64,000 nt of DNA. Origin: a virus. The stretch spans positions 31,729 through 95,728 of the IMG/VR virus record IMGVR_UViG_3300047678_000160; one strand, written 5' to 3'. Under the pieces are notes generated by a model that saw only the letters and a program-made list of their open reading frames with translations, did no database searches and was not told the origin of the DNA. Each line of letters starts with the position of its first letter. The first letter of the stretch is position 1. Shown here piece after piece: positions 17,800 to 26,300 of this stretch. Both the position numbers and the translations under genes were made by a program.

Positions 17800-18499
17800 T
17801 GAATGTGTATTACGCATATCTCTTGAAGCGGCCCGACGGAACTCCGTTTTATGTTGGAAAAGGAAAAGGTAGAAGATGTTATGCACACCCAAAACCTTGG
17901 CATCTAAAAAAGGATGAAAACAGATATAAAGTTCATATCATAGAAAAAATCCGTCGTGAGGGCCAAGAACCTATCATTGAAATACTACAAAATAATCTAT
18001 CTGAGGAAGACGCTTTTGTGCTTGAAATCCAACAAATAAAACTTTATGGAAGAACTATAAATGGCGGATTGTTATGCAATATGTCCGTCGGCGGTGAGGG
18101 ACAATCCGGATTTCACCACAGCGAAGAAACTAAAAGAAAACTTGCTATTATAAGCAAAGAAAATAATGGATTTGTCGGAAAGAAACACAACGAAGAAACT
18201 CTAAAATAATAGGTGATGTAAATAGAGGAAAAGTTCTTGACGATGGGTGGAGAAAGAAACTTAGTGATGCCACTAAAGGCAGACCTAAGAGTGAGGAGCA
18301 TAAGCTAAAAATAAAAAGCGCCCATCTAAATAGAGAAATACCAACGGAACAAAGACAGAGAATGGTAGATATGAATAAATCAAGAATCGGAAAATCTCTG
18401 AGCAAGGAGCACGGAGAGAAACTCAGCAAGGCTACAAAGGGCGTTTCAAGAGGACCGATGAAGCCAGAAACTAAAGAAAAATACGACTTGCCAGAATAA
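17800..18499 (+). pseudogene. GIY-YIG homing endonuclease, frameshifted
   Basis: The N-terminus reads YYAYLLKRPDGTPFYVGKGKG, the GIY-YIG core, with a downstream Arg-rich helix and catalytic Glu region (DAFVLEIQQIKLYG), followed by NUMOD3-type DNA-binding repeats (SEETKRK). Translation stops at 18209, but the NUMOD repeats continue in another frame to a TAA at 18497. One extra A in the AAAA run at 18203-18206 would restore a single protein of about 233 residues. The gene lies between the RMF-like gene and the peptidyl-tRNA hydrolase gene. Confidence 0.8.
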
Positions 18500-18512
18500 A
18501 AACATACAAAAT

Positions 18513-18890
18513 ATGAACACAGAAAAAATGTAGGACACTACACTAAGAATATACACGCTTTTACGCACTGACCTAAATATGGGATGTGGTAAAAGTTGTA
18601 GTCAGGCGGGCCACGCTGCCCTCGGAACATTTTTACAGGCCCCAAAGGATTTACAAGACGCCTACCACAAAGACGGAATTGGAACGAAGGTATGCTTAGC
18701 ATGCCCCAATCTATCACAGCTTCAAACGGCATACGAAACTGCCGTTTCATTGGGTTTACCAGCCGATTACATCGTTGATTCGGGCTGCCCCGATTTCTTT
18801 GGTGGTCAACCCACTCCCACAGCCGTTGGCATTGGTCCTATTACGCGTGCTCAGGCCAAGTTCTTAAAGAAGTTTCAACTCCTCAAGTAA
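18513..18890 (+). CDS. pth2: Peptidyl-tRNA hydrolase type 2 with in-frame TAG
   Basis: The Pth2 fold is clear: LLRTDLNMGCGK, the QAGHA helix (catalytic His), a central strand with VCLACPN, IVDSG, and the GIGP loop before the C-terminal helix. The conserved first beta-strand (LRIYTLLRTDLN) lies upstream of the first ATG without an upstream stop (18579). Reading back in frame reaches ATG at 18513 and 18528 with a single TAG at 18531-18533. So the complete enzyme (125 residues) needs UAG to be read as sense, by the CUA tRNA 1.2 kb upstream; otherwise only a shortened protein from 18579 is made. Pth2 releases peptides from peptidyl-tRNA, useful when translation aborts. Confidence 0.8.
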
Positions 18891-18891
18891 T

Positions 18892-19341
18892 ATGCAAACT
18901 ATAGTAGAACTAACCCAAATCGTGAACGAAGGTGAGAGTGCCCAAGATTCACTCAATTCAATCGCGGAGTCAATCTACGATTTTTATATGGCTGAGATTG
19001 AGCGTCAAAAGAAGGAATTGGAAATACAATATCCTTGGTTTGACGAACAGATTTCAGAACTGGAGCGTTGTAATTCTGGCTTTCATAAGTATCGATTCTC
19101 CGGAAACGACCTTATGCTCATTGGTCGGGATTACTTCCGAGGTGAAACCAACACAGAATATGATTCGCTTCCTATTGGCGTCTTTATTGACGACCAAGAT
19201 AAGCGTCATCAATTAATCAAGGATTTTGTCTCTTCTAAGTTCAATGCAATTCACGCACGAATGAAGAAGAAACAAGAACAAGAAAATGAACAAGAGCGTC
19301 AGCAATATGAGGCTCTCAAAGAAAAGTTTGAAACAAAATGA
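18892..19341 (+). CDS. Hypothetical protein with C-terminal coiled coil
   Basis: 149 residues; N-terminal helical part, central aromatic segment and a Gln/Glu/Lys-rich C-terminal coiled coil ending in RQQ-x-EALK-x-K. The same tail closes the next protein. Starts 2 bases after pth2 and overlaps the next gene by 4. Function unknown. Confidence 0.6.
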   Translation: MQTIVELTQIVNEGESAQDSLNSIAESIYDFYMAEIERQKKELEIQYPWFDEQISELERCNSGFHKYRFSGNDLMLIGRDYFRGETNTEYDSLPIGVFIDDQDKRHQLIKDFVSSKFNAIHARMKKKQEQENEQERQQYEALKEKFETK

Positions 19342-19820
19342 ACTATACACTCATACTATACAAGTCAGATGGATGCAACACCTGTCGGGGTTGTGTCATG
19401 GAACAGTGGGGAAGTGATTTCTCACTTGATATGAACGTCAGCGAAGACGAAGCTATTGAAAGAATTTCCAATGCTTTTACTTCTCCATCTGAAGGCGGCT
19501 CTTACGAAGCAAATCTAATTTCTGTCCGTAATAGCGAGCAAGTCAAGCATCAGTTTGACCAATACAGTAGCTCAAGTTGGAAACAAGAAGTTGGTGGAGT
19601 TTCCACTTGGGGAACTGGAGATTATTGGGAAGACATTGATGAAAAAGAAGGAAAGAGACTCAACGACCTTATCAGAAAAAAGGTCAATGAAATCACAGAA
19701 AACAAACGTCTAGCCGAAGAAAAGGCCAAGACAGAACAGAAAGATAAAGAAGCAAAAGCGAAAGAAACTTATGAGCGCCAACAACTGGAAGCTCTCAAAC
19801 AAAAATACGAAATCAAATAA
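19338..19820 (+). CDS. Hypothetical protein sharing its tail with 18892-19341
   Basis: 160 residues. The N-terminus has C-x2-C-x2-C (SDGCNTCRGC), suggesting a metal or thiol site, a mixed central region, and a coiled-coil tail RQQLEALKQKYEIK that nearly repeats the tail of the upstream protein. The shared tail points to a common partner or to duplication. Function unknown. Confidence 0.6.
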   Translation: MNYTLILYKSDGCNTCRGCVMEQWGSDFSLDMNVSEDEAIERISNAFTSPSEGGSYEANLISVRNSEQVKHQFDQYSSSSWKQEVGGVSTWGTGDYWEDIDEKEGKRLNDLIRKKVNEITENKRLAEEKAKTEQKDKEAKAKETYERQQLEALKQKYEIK

Positions 19821-19824
19821 AGTT

Positions 19825-20259
19825 ATGAAAAACCTGGTATACAAAAACTACAATACATTCAACGAAGAGTTACTAAAGCTTGCGGAGACGCATTCTAAGG
19901 CTCTCACGTTTATCACTCGGGATGAGTATCTTATCTGGGTCAAACAATGGAAGGAGGACTATAAGACTGTCCTTCAGCTCCACACCATTGAGAAATTCAC
20001 CCGTCGTCGAGACCGTTCTACTCTTCAAGAGAAGATTGACCGCTTTCAGAAGATTTTGGACAAAATTCCGAATCTTTCCGATGAGCAGAAGGCTCGTATC
20101 GAAGTTCTCAAGAAGGAATTTTTATCCCTTTGGGGTTTGAATTCCTACACATACTGCTCACATTATCTTCTCTGGCACATGTATGTTGTCAGAAAGGCCG
20201 GGAAGATTCGTGCCGGGCAGCAACGTGAACTAAGAATCAATCCGCCGATTACGGCTTAA
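19825..20259 (+). CDS. Hypothetical protein
   Basis: 144 residues from the ATG at 19825; the longer frame from 19771 overlaps the previous gene and is not preferred. Helical, Arg/Lys/Glu-rich with a possible coiled coil near 65-105. A bidirectional-looking terminator follows. No motif recognised. Confidence 0.6.
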   Translation: MKNLVYKNYNTFNEELLKLAETHSKALTFITRDEYLIWVKQWKEDYKTVLQLHTIEKFTRRRDRSTLQEKIDRFQKILDKIPNLSDEQKARIEVLKKEFLSLWGLNSYTYCSHYLLWHMYVVRKAGKIRAGQQRELRINPPITA

Positions 20260-20263
20260 TCAT

Positions 20264-20293
20264 AAACCCCACATTAACAGTGTGGGGTTTTTC
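20264..20293. terminator. Bidirectional terminator between converging genes
   Basis: AAACCCCACA (20264-20273) pairs with TGTGGGGTTT (20281-20290), loop TTAACAG, then a T tract. It ends the plus-strand unit and could also end the minus-strand gene whose stop is at 20295. Confidence 0.85.
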
Positions 20294-20294
20294 T

Positions 20295-20776
20295 TTAGAA
20301 TCTGACCCTGTAATAATCGTCCCAAACAGTTTTGGTCAATCCAAAATCAACTAGAACCAGCTTTGGAAGACCGTCTCTCAAAACTTCTCCATAGGTGGAT
20401 ACTCTACCCATGTCTCCAACCGGAGGAAAGTCATAATCGGCTATAAGGGAAGTCAAATCAATAACAAACTCATTATTTTCAATATCAGAGAGTGGAGTAT
20501 TTTCCATAGACCAGGGCAAAGAAATTCGACTTGTTTTTCGTTCTCTGTATCTTAGATATGCTTCTAATCCTGTATGTGATATTCCGGCTAGTTCTTTAAA
20601 TCTCTTTGGCCCGATTTTTTTGCCAATTCCATTTCTACCCAAAAATCGTTTCTATCGGTGTCGAAAACTCGAGCTACAATATCATAATTTTGAATGTAAG
20701 CTTCCGCTTCTACAGAATTCTGTGCCAAACCTTTTTTATTCTTTGCAATCTTGATTACTTTTTGGTTATCAATCAT
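20295..20776 (-). pseudogene. Conserved phage protein with kinase-like C-terminal motif, frameshifted
   Basis: Two minus-strand frames, 20776-20588 and 20642-20295, read as one protein if one extra A is added to the A7 run (T7 on plus at 20615-20621): ...EMELAKK joined to IGPKRFKELAGIS.... The joined product of about 160 residues ends with LVLVDFGLT, a phrase like the DFG strand of kinase-fold proteins, and resembles a small protein seen in many T4-like phages. Activity unknown. Either decayed, made by -1 slippage on A AAA AAA, or a base-calling error. Confidence 0.6.
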
Positions 20777-20910
20777 GAATACCGTTCGGCCGCTCCCTGC
20801 TGCAATTTTTGAAGTCTTTCCGCTGCATAACGATACTTTCCTGCGAATGAGATTATTTTCTGAAATTCATCTTTGATAAAATTAGTCGGATAATCTTCTT
20901 TCAAATTCAT
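20773..20910 (-). CDS. 45-residue hypothetical protein, minus strand
   Basis: Starts at the ATG at 20910 on the minus strand and ends overlapping the next start by 4 bases. Helical and charged. The overlap and the shared direction make it the first gene of a two-gene minus-strand operon divergent from the AAA+ gene at 20989. No motif. Confidence 0.55.
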   Translation of the reverse strand: MNLKEDYPTNFIKDEFQKIISFAGKYRYAAERLQKLQQGAAERYS

Positions 20911-20971
20911 AAAAAACTCTTTGTAATTAGACACTTGTATAAGTAGTTATTGATAGAAATAAACTAACCAC

Positions 20972-20989
20972 TTGACATTTTATAGATAA
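20972..20989 (+). promoter_or_regulatory. TTGACATTTTATA element before the AAA+ gene
   Basis: Shares the extended block TTGACATTTTATA with 24005 (and TTGACATTTGATA with 17209 and 28460). If it is a -35, transcription would start near the second in-frame ATG at 21007 rather than at 20989. Confidence 0.45.
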
Positions 20990-21954
20990 TGAGTAGCGTT
21001 GAAAATATGAGTAAACCCAAGCGTTTGTTATCTGATTACAAAGATGTTGCGGAAGCGGTCAAGAATTGTTATTCTTACAAGCCGGACAAGCTTATCGTCA
21101 GTGAATTGAAGTGGAAGTATATGATACGTAGTGCTTTACGAGGCAAAAACATTCTTCTTCTTGGGCCAACTGGTGCTGGTAAGACGCTTATGGCTCAATC
21201 TTCTGTCGAAGCTCTTTCCAAAGAAGACAAGTATTTTTACATCAACATGGGTGCTACCCAAGACCCGAGAGCCGCTTTGATTGGCAACACTCATTTTAAA
21301 AAGACGGATGGAACATTTTTTGACGAAAGCCCGTTTGTTCGTGCTATTAGAACTCCGGGAACCATTGTTCTTCTTGACGAAATTTCCCGCGGACATCCCG
21401 ATGCTTGGAATATTTTGATTACGGTTTTGGATGAACTTCAACGTTATCTTCGCTTAGACGAAAAAGAAGGAAGTGAAACTGTTAAAGTGGCGGAGGGTGT
21501 CACTTTCATTGCTACGGCAAACATTGGTAATGAATACACCGCTACTCGTGTCATGGATAGAGCCTTACTTGACCGTTTTCAGGTCAAAATTGAAGTTGAT
21601 ACTCTGACAAAAGACCAAGAAGTAGTTCTTCTTAAATCGAGATTTCCCACCATTGACGACAACGTTCTTTCTTCGATTGCCAATATCGCAGCCGATTCTC
21701 GTAAATTGGAAACCGACACCAAGTTAACCAAATCGATTTCTACCAGAGCAACAGTAGAAATGGCCGGATTGAGTGTGGATGGATTTACCCTCCATGAGAT
21801 TGTCTCCGCGGTTATCTATCCGGATTATTCTCCGGATGGTGGAGTTGACAGTGAACGAACCATGATGAAGCAATTGGTTCAAAAATACGTTCCAAATAAT
21901 AACAATTCTCCGTTGTTTGGTTCTTCCAGCAACAATAAGCAACCTCCTTTCTAA
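20989..21954 (+). CDS. MoxR/CobS-like AAA+ ATPase
   Basis: 321 residues. Walker A GPTGAGKT at about 59-66, Walker B IVLLDEI near residue 126, sensor TANIGNEY and an arginine-finger region ALLDRF. This is the MoxR/CobS class, which usually pairs with a VWA-domain protein; such a gene follows at once (TAATG overlap). Partner choice suggests chaperone or chelatase-like remodelling. A second in-frame ATG at 21007 fits the promoter spacing better. CobS-like genes are known in cyanophages. Confidence 0.85.
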   Translation: MSSVENMSKPKRLLSDYKDVAEAVKNCYSYKPDKLIVSELKWKYMIRSALRGKNILLLGPTGAGKTLMAQSSVEALSKEDKYFYINMGATQDPRAALIGNTHFKKTDGTFFDESPFVRAIRTPGTIVLLDEISRGHPDAWNILITVLDELQRYLRLDEKEGSETVKVAEGVTFIATANIGNEYTATRVMDRALLDRFQVKIEVDTLTKDQEVVLLKSRFPTIDDNVLSSIANIAADSRKLETDTKLTKSISTRATVEMAGLSVDGFTLHEIVSAVIYPDYSPDGGVDSERTMMKQLVQKYVPNNNNSPLFGSSSNNKQPPF

Positions 21955-23996
21955 TGAAGAAAGACCTAGCAGAGCATTCAAAGTTTTGGCTTGGAGAAGG
22001 CTTTGACGAAGCAAATATTAACCAGATGGATTTATACCGTCTGGCTTCCTTCCGTCGCTCTATTTCAAACTTCGTAACAATTTTAACCGGAGAAACTATT
22101 CCGGTAAAATTCACCGAAAAGGCCGACTCATTTACCGATGGTAAGACGGTTCACATTGGCGGAGAAATCACCAAAGGTCAATTTGACTCCACAGTTGGTT
22201 TGGCTCTCCATGAAGGTTCGCATGTTATCAAATCAGATTTCGATTTGGTTAAAAATCTTTGGGGAACCATTCCAAATAGACTTTATGCGGCGGGGAAGGA
22301 TAAACTATCTAAGAATAGTATTGCCAACTTGACAAAGGTGATGCATAACTATGTCGAAGACAAGTATATTGATGCGTGGGCTTTCAAAGCAGCTCCCGGC
22401 TATAGAGGATATTATCGTGCGCTGTATGACAAATATTTCAATGATGATAAGATTACTCTCGCACTTCTTTCCAAATCATATAGGAAGAAGACGCTAAAGA
22501 ATTATAGCTTTAGAGTTATTAACATTACCAATCCTAACTCTCCATTGGATGCTCTTCCGGGATTAAGAAAAATTCACGAGCTCCTCAATTTGGACAACAT
22601 TCTTCGTTTAGAGACTCCACCGGAAAGACTGGAGCTTGCCTATGATATTGTAGAAATCATATTGACAGAGGTTCTTAAAGAAGAAGAGAAGCCGAAAACC
22701 AAGAAAGGTCAAAACCAAGAAGCTCAATCCAGCGGAGACGATTGTGGAGAACAGTCTGGAGAAAAAAACGAGCAACCATCCGACGAGCAGCCTGAGACTG
22801 GCGATTCAAAGGAAGAATCAAAAGAAGAACCGAACATAGATGATGTTCTCGGAGGTTCTACTGGAGACGAGGATGAAAAATCCGAGCCTACTTCCGTTGA
22901 TGGTGAAGCTGAGGAGCCCACTGAGGAATTATCAGAAAAACAGATTGAGCAGATTGAAAAGGCCATCGAACAACAAGAAAATTTTACTAATCGTGAGTTA
23001 AAGAAGTCTGGCTTAAGCGAAGCTCTCATTAAGAGGTTGGATGTTATTGAAAAGAGCTCGACTCAGATTGTGGAAGTTGGCGGAGAAGAGGGAGTGCCTA
23101 AAGTTGAGTGCGTTCTCGTCAATAAGATGGATAAGTCTATCATGGAAGACGAATCCTTTCCATTCTGCTCCAAGTTATCGGTCAGTAAGAATCTACATCA
23201 AGATGCAGTTGTAGCTGGCGTGGCTCTTGGAACACTTTTAGGCAGGCGCCTACAGATTCGTAACGATTCCAAAACCACCAAGTTTTCAAGATTGCCGAGA
23301 GGTAAAATAGAAAAGAGACTCTTGGCGGAACTTGGATACGGGTCTTCTCAAATCTTTTACCAATCTTCCGTTGACCAATATAAGAAAGCTCACGTGCATA
23401 TATCAGTTGATGCTTCTGGGTCTATGGCACGCAAATGGAAAAAGACATTAACCACAGTAGTTGCTCTGGCCAAAGCCGCTTCTATGGTTAGAAACTTGGG
23501 TGTTACCATTACCTTTAGAGCCGGCTCGGGTGTTTTATCTACCACTCCATACATTGTGGTTGCTTACGATTCTCGCCACGACTCATTTTCAAAGGTCACT
23601 CAATTGTTTCCGGCGCTTATTCCAGATGGGTCAACTCCAGAGGGATTGACTTTTCAAGCAATTCTCGGATTGATTCCCAAGTCCGGGCCTGACTTTGATA
23701 GTTTCTTTGTAAATCTATCCGATGGTGTTCCTGAATTTAGTGAGGGGTATCATGGAGCAACTGCTCAAAACCATACCAAGTTGCAGGTTGAAAAAATGCG
23801 TGCTGCGGGAATAACCGTGATAAGTTATTTCTTAGAAGCTGTTGAAGATAAACGAGATATAAAACTCACAGAATTTCGTGGGAACAGTATGATTGCTTTC
23901 AAAAAAATGTATGGAAGAGACGCCTTATTCATTGATGTTGATAACGTTAAGGAGATAGCTCATTCCATGAATAAAAAGTTTCTTGAGAAGAATTAA
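21954..23996 (+). CDS. CobT-like VWA protein with HExxH motif, partner of the AAA+ ATPase
   Basis: 680 residues in three parts: an alpha-helical N-terminal domain with HEGSH (His86, Glu87, His90; metallopeptidase-like HExxH), a long acidic Glu/Ser/Asp linker (about 245-330), and a C-terminal von Willebrand A domain with the MIDAS motif DASGS at 486-490. The order of helical domain, acidic linker and VWA matches CobT of aerobic cobaltochelatase; the HExxH recalls phage VWA/peptidase proteins next to MoxR. Both are possible. It starts at the stop of its ATPase partner. The presence of a B12-dependent reductase makes the chelatase idea worth testing. Confidence 0.75.
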   Translation: MKKDLAEHSKFWLGEGFDEANINQMDLYRLASFRRSISNFVTILTGETIPVKFTEKADSFTDGKTVHIGGEITKGQFDSTVGLALHEGSHVIKSDFDLVKNLWGTIPNRLYAAGKDKLSKNSIANLTKVMHNYVEDKYIDAWAFKAAPGYRGYYRALYDKYFNDDKITLALLSKSYRKKTLKNYSFRVINITNPNSPLDALPGLRKIHELLNLDNILRLETPPERLELAYDIVEIILTEVLKEEEKPKTKKGQNQEAQSSGDDCGEQSGEKNEQPSDEQPETGDSKEESKEEPNIDDVLGGSTGDEDEKSEPTSVDGEAEEPTEELSEKQIEQIEKAIEQQENFTNRELKKSGLSEALIKRLDVIEKSSTQIVEVGGEEGVPKVECVLVNKMDKSIMEDESFPFCSKLSVSKNLHQDAVVAGVALGTLLGRRLQIRNDSKTTKFSRLPRGKIEKRLLAELGYGSSQIFYQSSVDQYKKAHVHISVDASGSMARKWKKTLTTVVALAKAASMVRNLGVTITFRAGSGVLSTTPYIVVAYDSRHDSFSKVTQLFPALIPDGSTPEGLTFQAILGLIPKSGPDFDSFFVNLSDGVPEFSEGYHGATAQNHTKLQVEKMRAAGITVISYFLEAVEDKRDIKLTEFRGNSMIAFKKMYGRDALFIDVDNVKEIAHSMNKKFLEKN

Positions 23997-24004
23997 AATA
24001 AGGT

Positions 24005-24028
24005 TTGACATTTTATAAACAAAATATA
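24005..24028 (+). promoter_or_regulatory. Promoter region of rIIA
   Basis: TTGACATTTTATA at 24005 with TATACT at 24025, only 14 bases between; alternatively ACTCTC at 17 bases. The -35 block is shared with 20972. The ATG is at 24054. Confidence 0.45.
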
Positions 24029-24053
24029 CTCTCATATTTGAAACTAATAACTT

Positions 24054-26252
24054 ATGATTATCGCAGATACTGTCTCGTCTCCGGTGGCCACCAACGTTGG
24101 TGCGGCTCCGTCCAAGTTCAAGATTAAAGCGAGTGCGAAGGCGTTCAAGATTTTGAGCGGCTTCTACTCTGACCCCGTTCTCGCTATTCCGCGTGAATTG
24201 GGCGCCAACGCGTGGGACAGCCACGTATCGGCTGGCAAGACTGACAAAATGTTTGAGGTTCATGCTCCGAACACGCTTGAGCCGTGGTTTTCAATTCGTG
24301 ACTTTGGCACTGGCCTCTCTGCTGAGGCGATTGACCAAATTTACACGACCTACTTTGAGAGCACAAAGACCGGCGACAATGATTCCGATGGCTGTATGGG
24401 TCTTGGTTCCAAGACCCCTTTCAATTATACCGAGAATTTTTCGGTGACTTCGTGGTTCAATGGTAAGAAGTTTGTTTACAACTGCTTCATTGATGAGAGG
24501 GGCTCTCCGAATATTCTTCCCTTTGGTGTGGAAAATTCGACCGAACCGAATGGTGTGGAAGTAAAATTTGCGGTCAAATCGGCCGATATTTCGACCTTCG
24601 TTGACAAGATTCGTCAGGCTTACGCTCCGTTCCGCTACAAGCCGACCATCACTGGCGCTACCATCACGTATCCTACTATCAAGTATACCTTTAAGGGCAC
24701 TGATTGGGCGATTCGTGAGTATGAGAATGGATACAGTTACGGTGCCAAGTCGTTTGCCTTCATGGGCAACTATTCGTATCCTATCAACGTCGATGCTCTG
24801 TTTAGCTCCGATGCTCGTTACAACAACGACAAGGTTTACACCAAGGTTTCGCATATTCTCCAATACGCTTCCACTGAGCTTTATTTCAACATCGGCGACC
24901 TTGAGGTTGCTCCTAACAAGGAACAGCTTCAATACGACGCTGATGAAAAGACTCAAAAGGCCATCATCGCGGCTGCTGTAAAGGCTTATGACGAACTACT
25001 TGAGCTCGTTCAGAAGTCCATTGACAAGCCGACCTCGATTTGGAATGCGATGGAGCTTTACGCCAAGTATAACAGCTACGACAGCAAGTATTACAACTTC
25101 AATCGTATCATCGGCTCTATTCCGATTCGCTATAACAAGAAAGACATTTCCTCCAAGGATGTTCGTTCTGATGATGTTCATGAGGAATCTGGTTTGAACA
25201 AGGGCGTGGTCACTGACCCGCGTGATTCAAGGAAGCAATTTGCTGACAAATACGGTCATTTTGCTGTGGAGCAGTATGAGTATCGCCTCAGCAATGGTCA
25301 ACTCCGCAAGCGTTACACAAACACCTATACCGCTGGTGGCCCGTCTGGTTCTCTGTTTTTCTATACGAACGACACCAAGTTCCGCCGCGCCCGCGTCCGC
25401 CATTATCTGACGACCAACTACTCTGGAAAGAACTTTCCGACGATTCACATCATCTTCGACCATTCCAAGAAGGGTGAAGTTTTTGAGGCTCATCGTAAGT
25501 ATCTTGGTTTGGATAATGCTCAAGTGTTGCACATTGAGTCACTTCCGAAACCTCCTCGCACTCCTCGCAATCCTTCGACGGCGAAGACCGACGAAATTCC
25601 TGAGTTTATTCTCGACAGCAACTATTGGTCGCGTAATTCTTTCACCGCTGAGGCGAAGGGCACATATTATTACATCGACTTCATTTATTCCGCTGCCTAT
25701 TACAAGACCAATCAAATTGGATTTGATACTGTCTCTGGAATTCTTTCCTATGGTGTGAAAGAGAAGATTCTGTCCAAGACCAAGACTCGTATTTTTGGTA
25801 TCAACAAGCGTAACGCTTATATGCTCAAGACCGGAACGTGGATTAACGTCCTCGACCTCGTTCTTGACCACGCCAAAAAGAACAAGGAATCTCTTGAACA
25901 TCAGCTCTACCTCCAAGATACGTATCAGCCGCTGTGTCAGAGCCATAACAATCTTCGTTATAAAATTCAACGTTCCAGCTTTACCACAAAGCTCGACAAT
26001 AAGGACACGAAGAAGCTGTTTGAATCCTTTGACAACGCCTTTGCCACGCAGAACACTGATTCTGTGTTGGTTGGGGTGGCTCGTTTCATGGGTTTGAAGG
26101 GTAAGAAGCTCTCCACCTTTGACGACAGCCTTCTGGATACTGTCAAGACCATTCAGACGAAATACATGGGTCTTTTCGACATGGTTGACACTTATTCCAT
26201 TGATACGACGAAATTTGCAAAGATTGTGAATTTCATTGATAAAAACAGTTGA
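24054..26252 (+). CDS. rIIA: rIIA-like GHKL ATPase
   Basis: 732 residues, matching T4 rIIA (725). The GHKL ATP site is visible: RELGANAWDS (N box), IRDFGTGL (G1) and MGLGSKTPFN (G2). In T4, rIIA with rIIB allows growth on lambda lysogens (rex exclusion) and affects lysis inhibition; they are membrane-associated and abundant. The rIIB-like gene follows. Codon use is clearly richer in G/C-ending codons than the rest of the window, which produces long open antisense frames with no sign of being genes. Confidence 0.88.
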   Translation: MIIADTVSSPVATNVGAAPSKFKIKASAKAFKILSGFYSDPVLAIPRELGANAWDSHVSAGKTDKMFEVHAPNTLEPWFSIRDFGTGLSAEAIDQIYTTYFESTKTGDNDSDGCMGLGSKTPFNYTENFSVTSWFNGKKFVYNCFIDERGSPNILPFGVENSTEPNGVEVKFAVKSADISTFVDKIRQAYAPFRYKPTITGATITYPTIKYTFKGTDWAIREYENGYSYGAKSFAFMGNYSYPINVDALFSSDARYNNDKVYTKVSHILQYASTELYFNIGDLEVAPNKEQLQYDADEKTQKAIIAAAVKAYDELLELVQKSIDKPTSIWNAMELYAKYNSYDSKYYNFNRIIGSIPIRYNKKDISSKDVRSDDVHEESGLNKGVVTDPRDSRKQFADKYGHFAVEQYEYRLSNGQLRKRYTNTYTAGGPSGSLFFYTNDTKFRRARVRHYLTTNYSGKNFPTIHIIFDHSKKGEVFEAHRKYLGLDNAQVLHIESLPKPPRTPRNPSTAKTDEIPEFILDSNYWSRNSFTAEAKGTYYYIDFIYSAAYYKTNQIGFDTVSGILSYGVKEKILSKTKTRIFGINKRNAYMLKTGTWINVLDLVLDHAKKNKESLEHQLYLQDTYQPLCQSHNNLRYKIQRSSFTTKLDNKDTKKLFESFDNAFATQNTDSVLVGVARFMGLKGKKLSTFDDSLLDTVKTIQTKYMGLFDMVDTYSIDTTKFAKIVNFIDKNS

Positions 26253-26277
26253 CATAATTTGTTAAGTCACATACTAT
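26249..26277 (+). promoter_or_regulatory. Sigma70-like promoter for rIIB
   Basis: TTGACA at 26249-26254 (overlapping the rIIA stop), a 17-base spacer, TACTAT at 26272-26277, with the ATG at 26301. rIIB can therefore be transcribed on its own. Confidence 0.7.
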
Positions 26278-26300
26278 AAGAACAGTTAAAAAATAACTAT

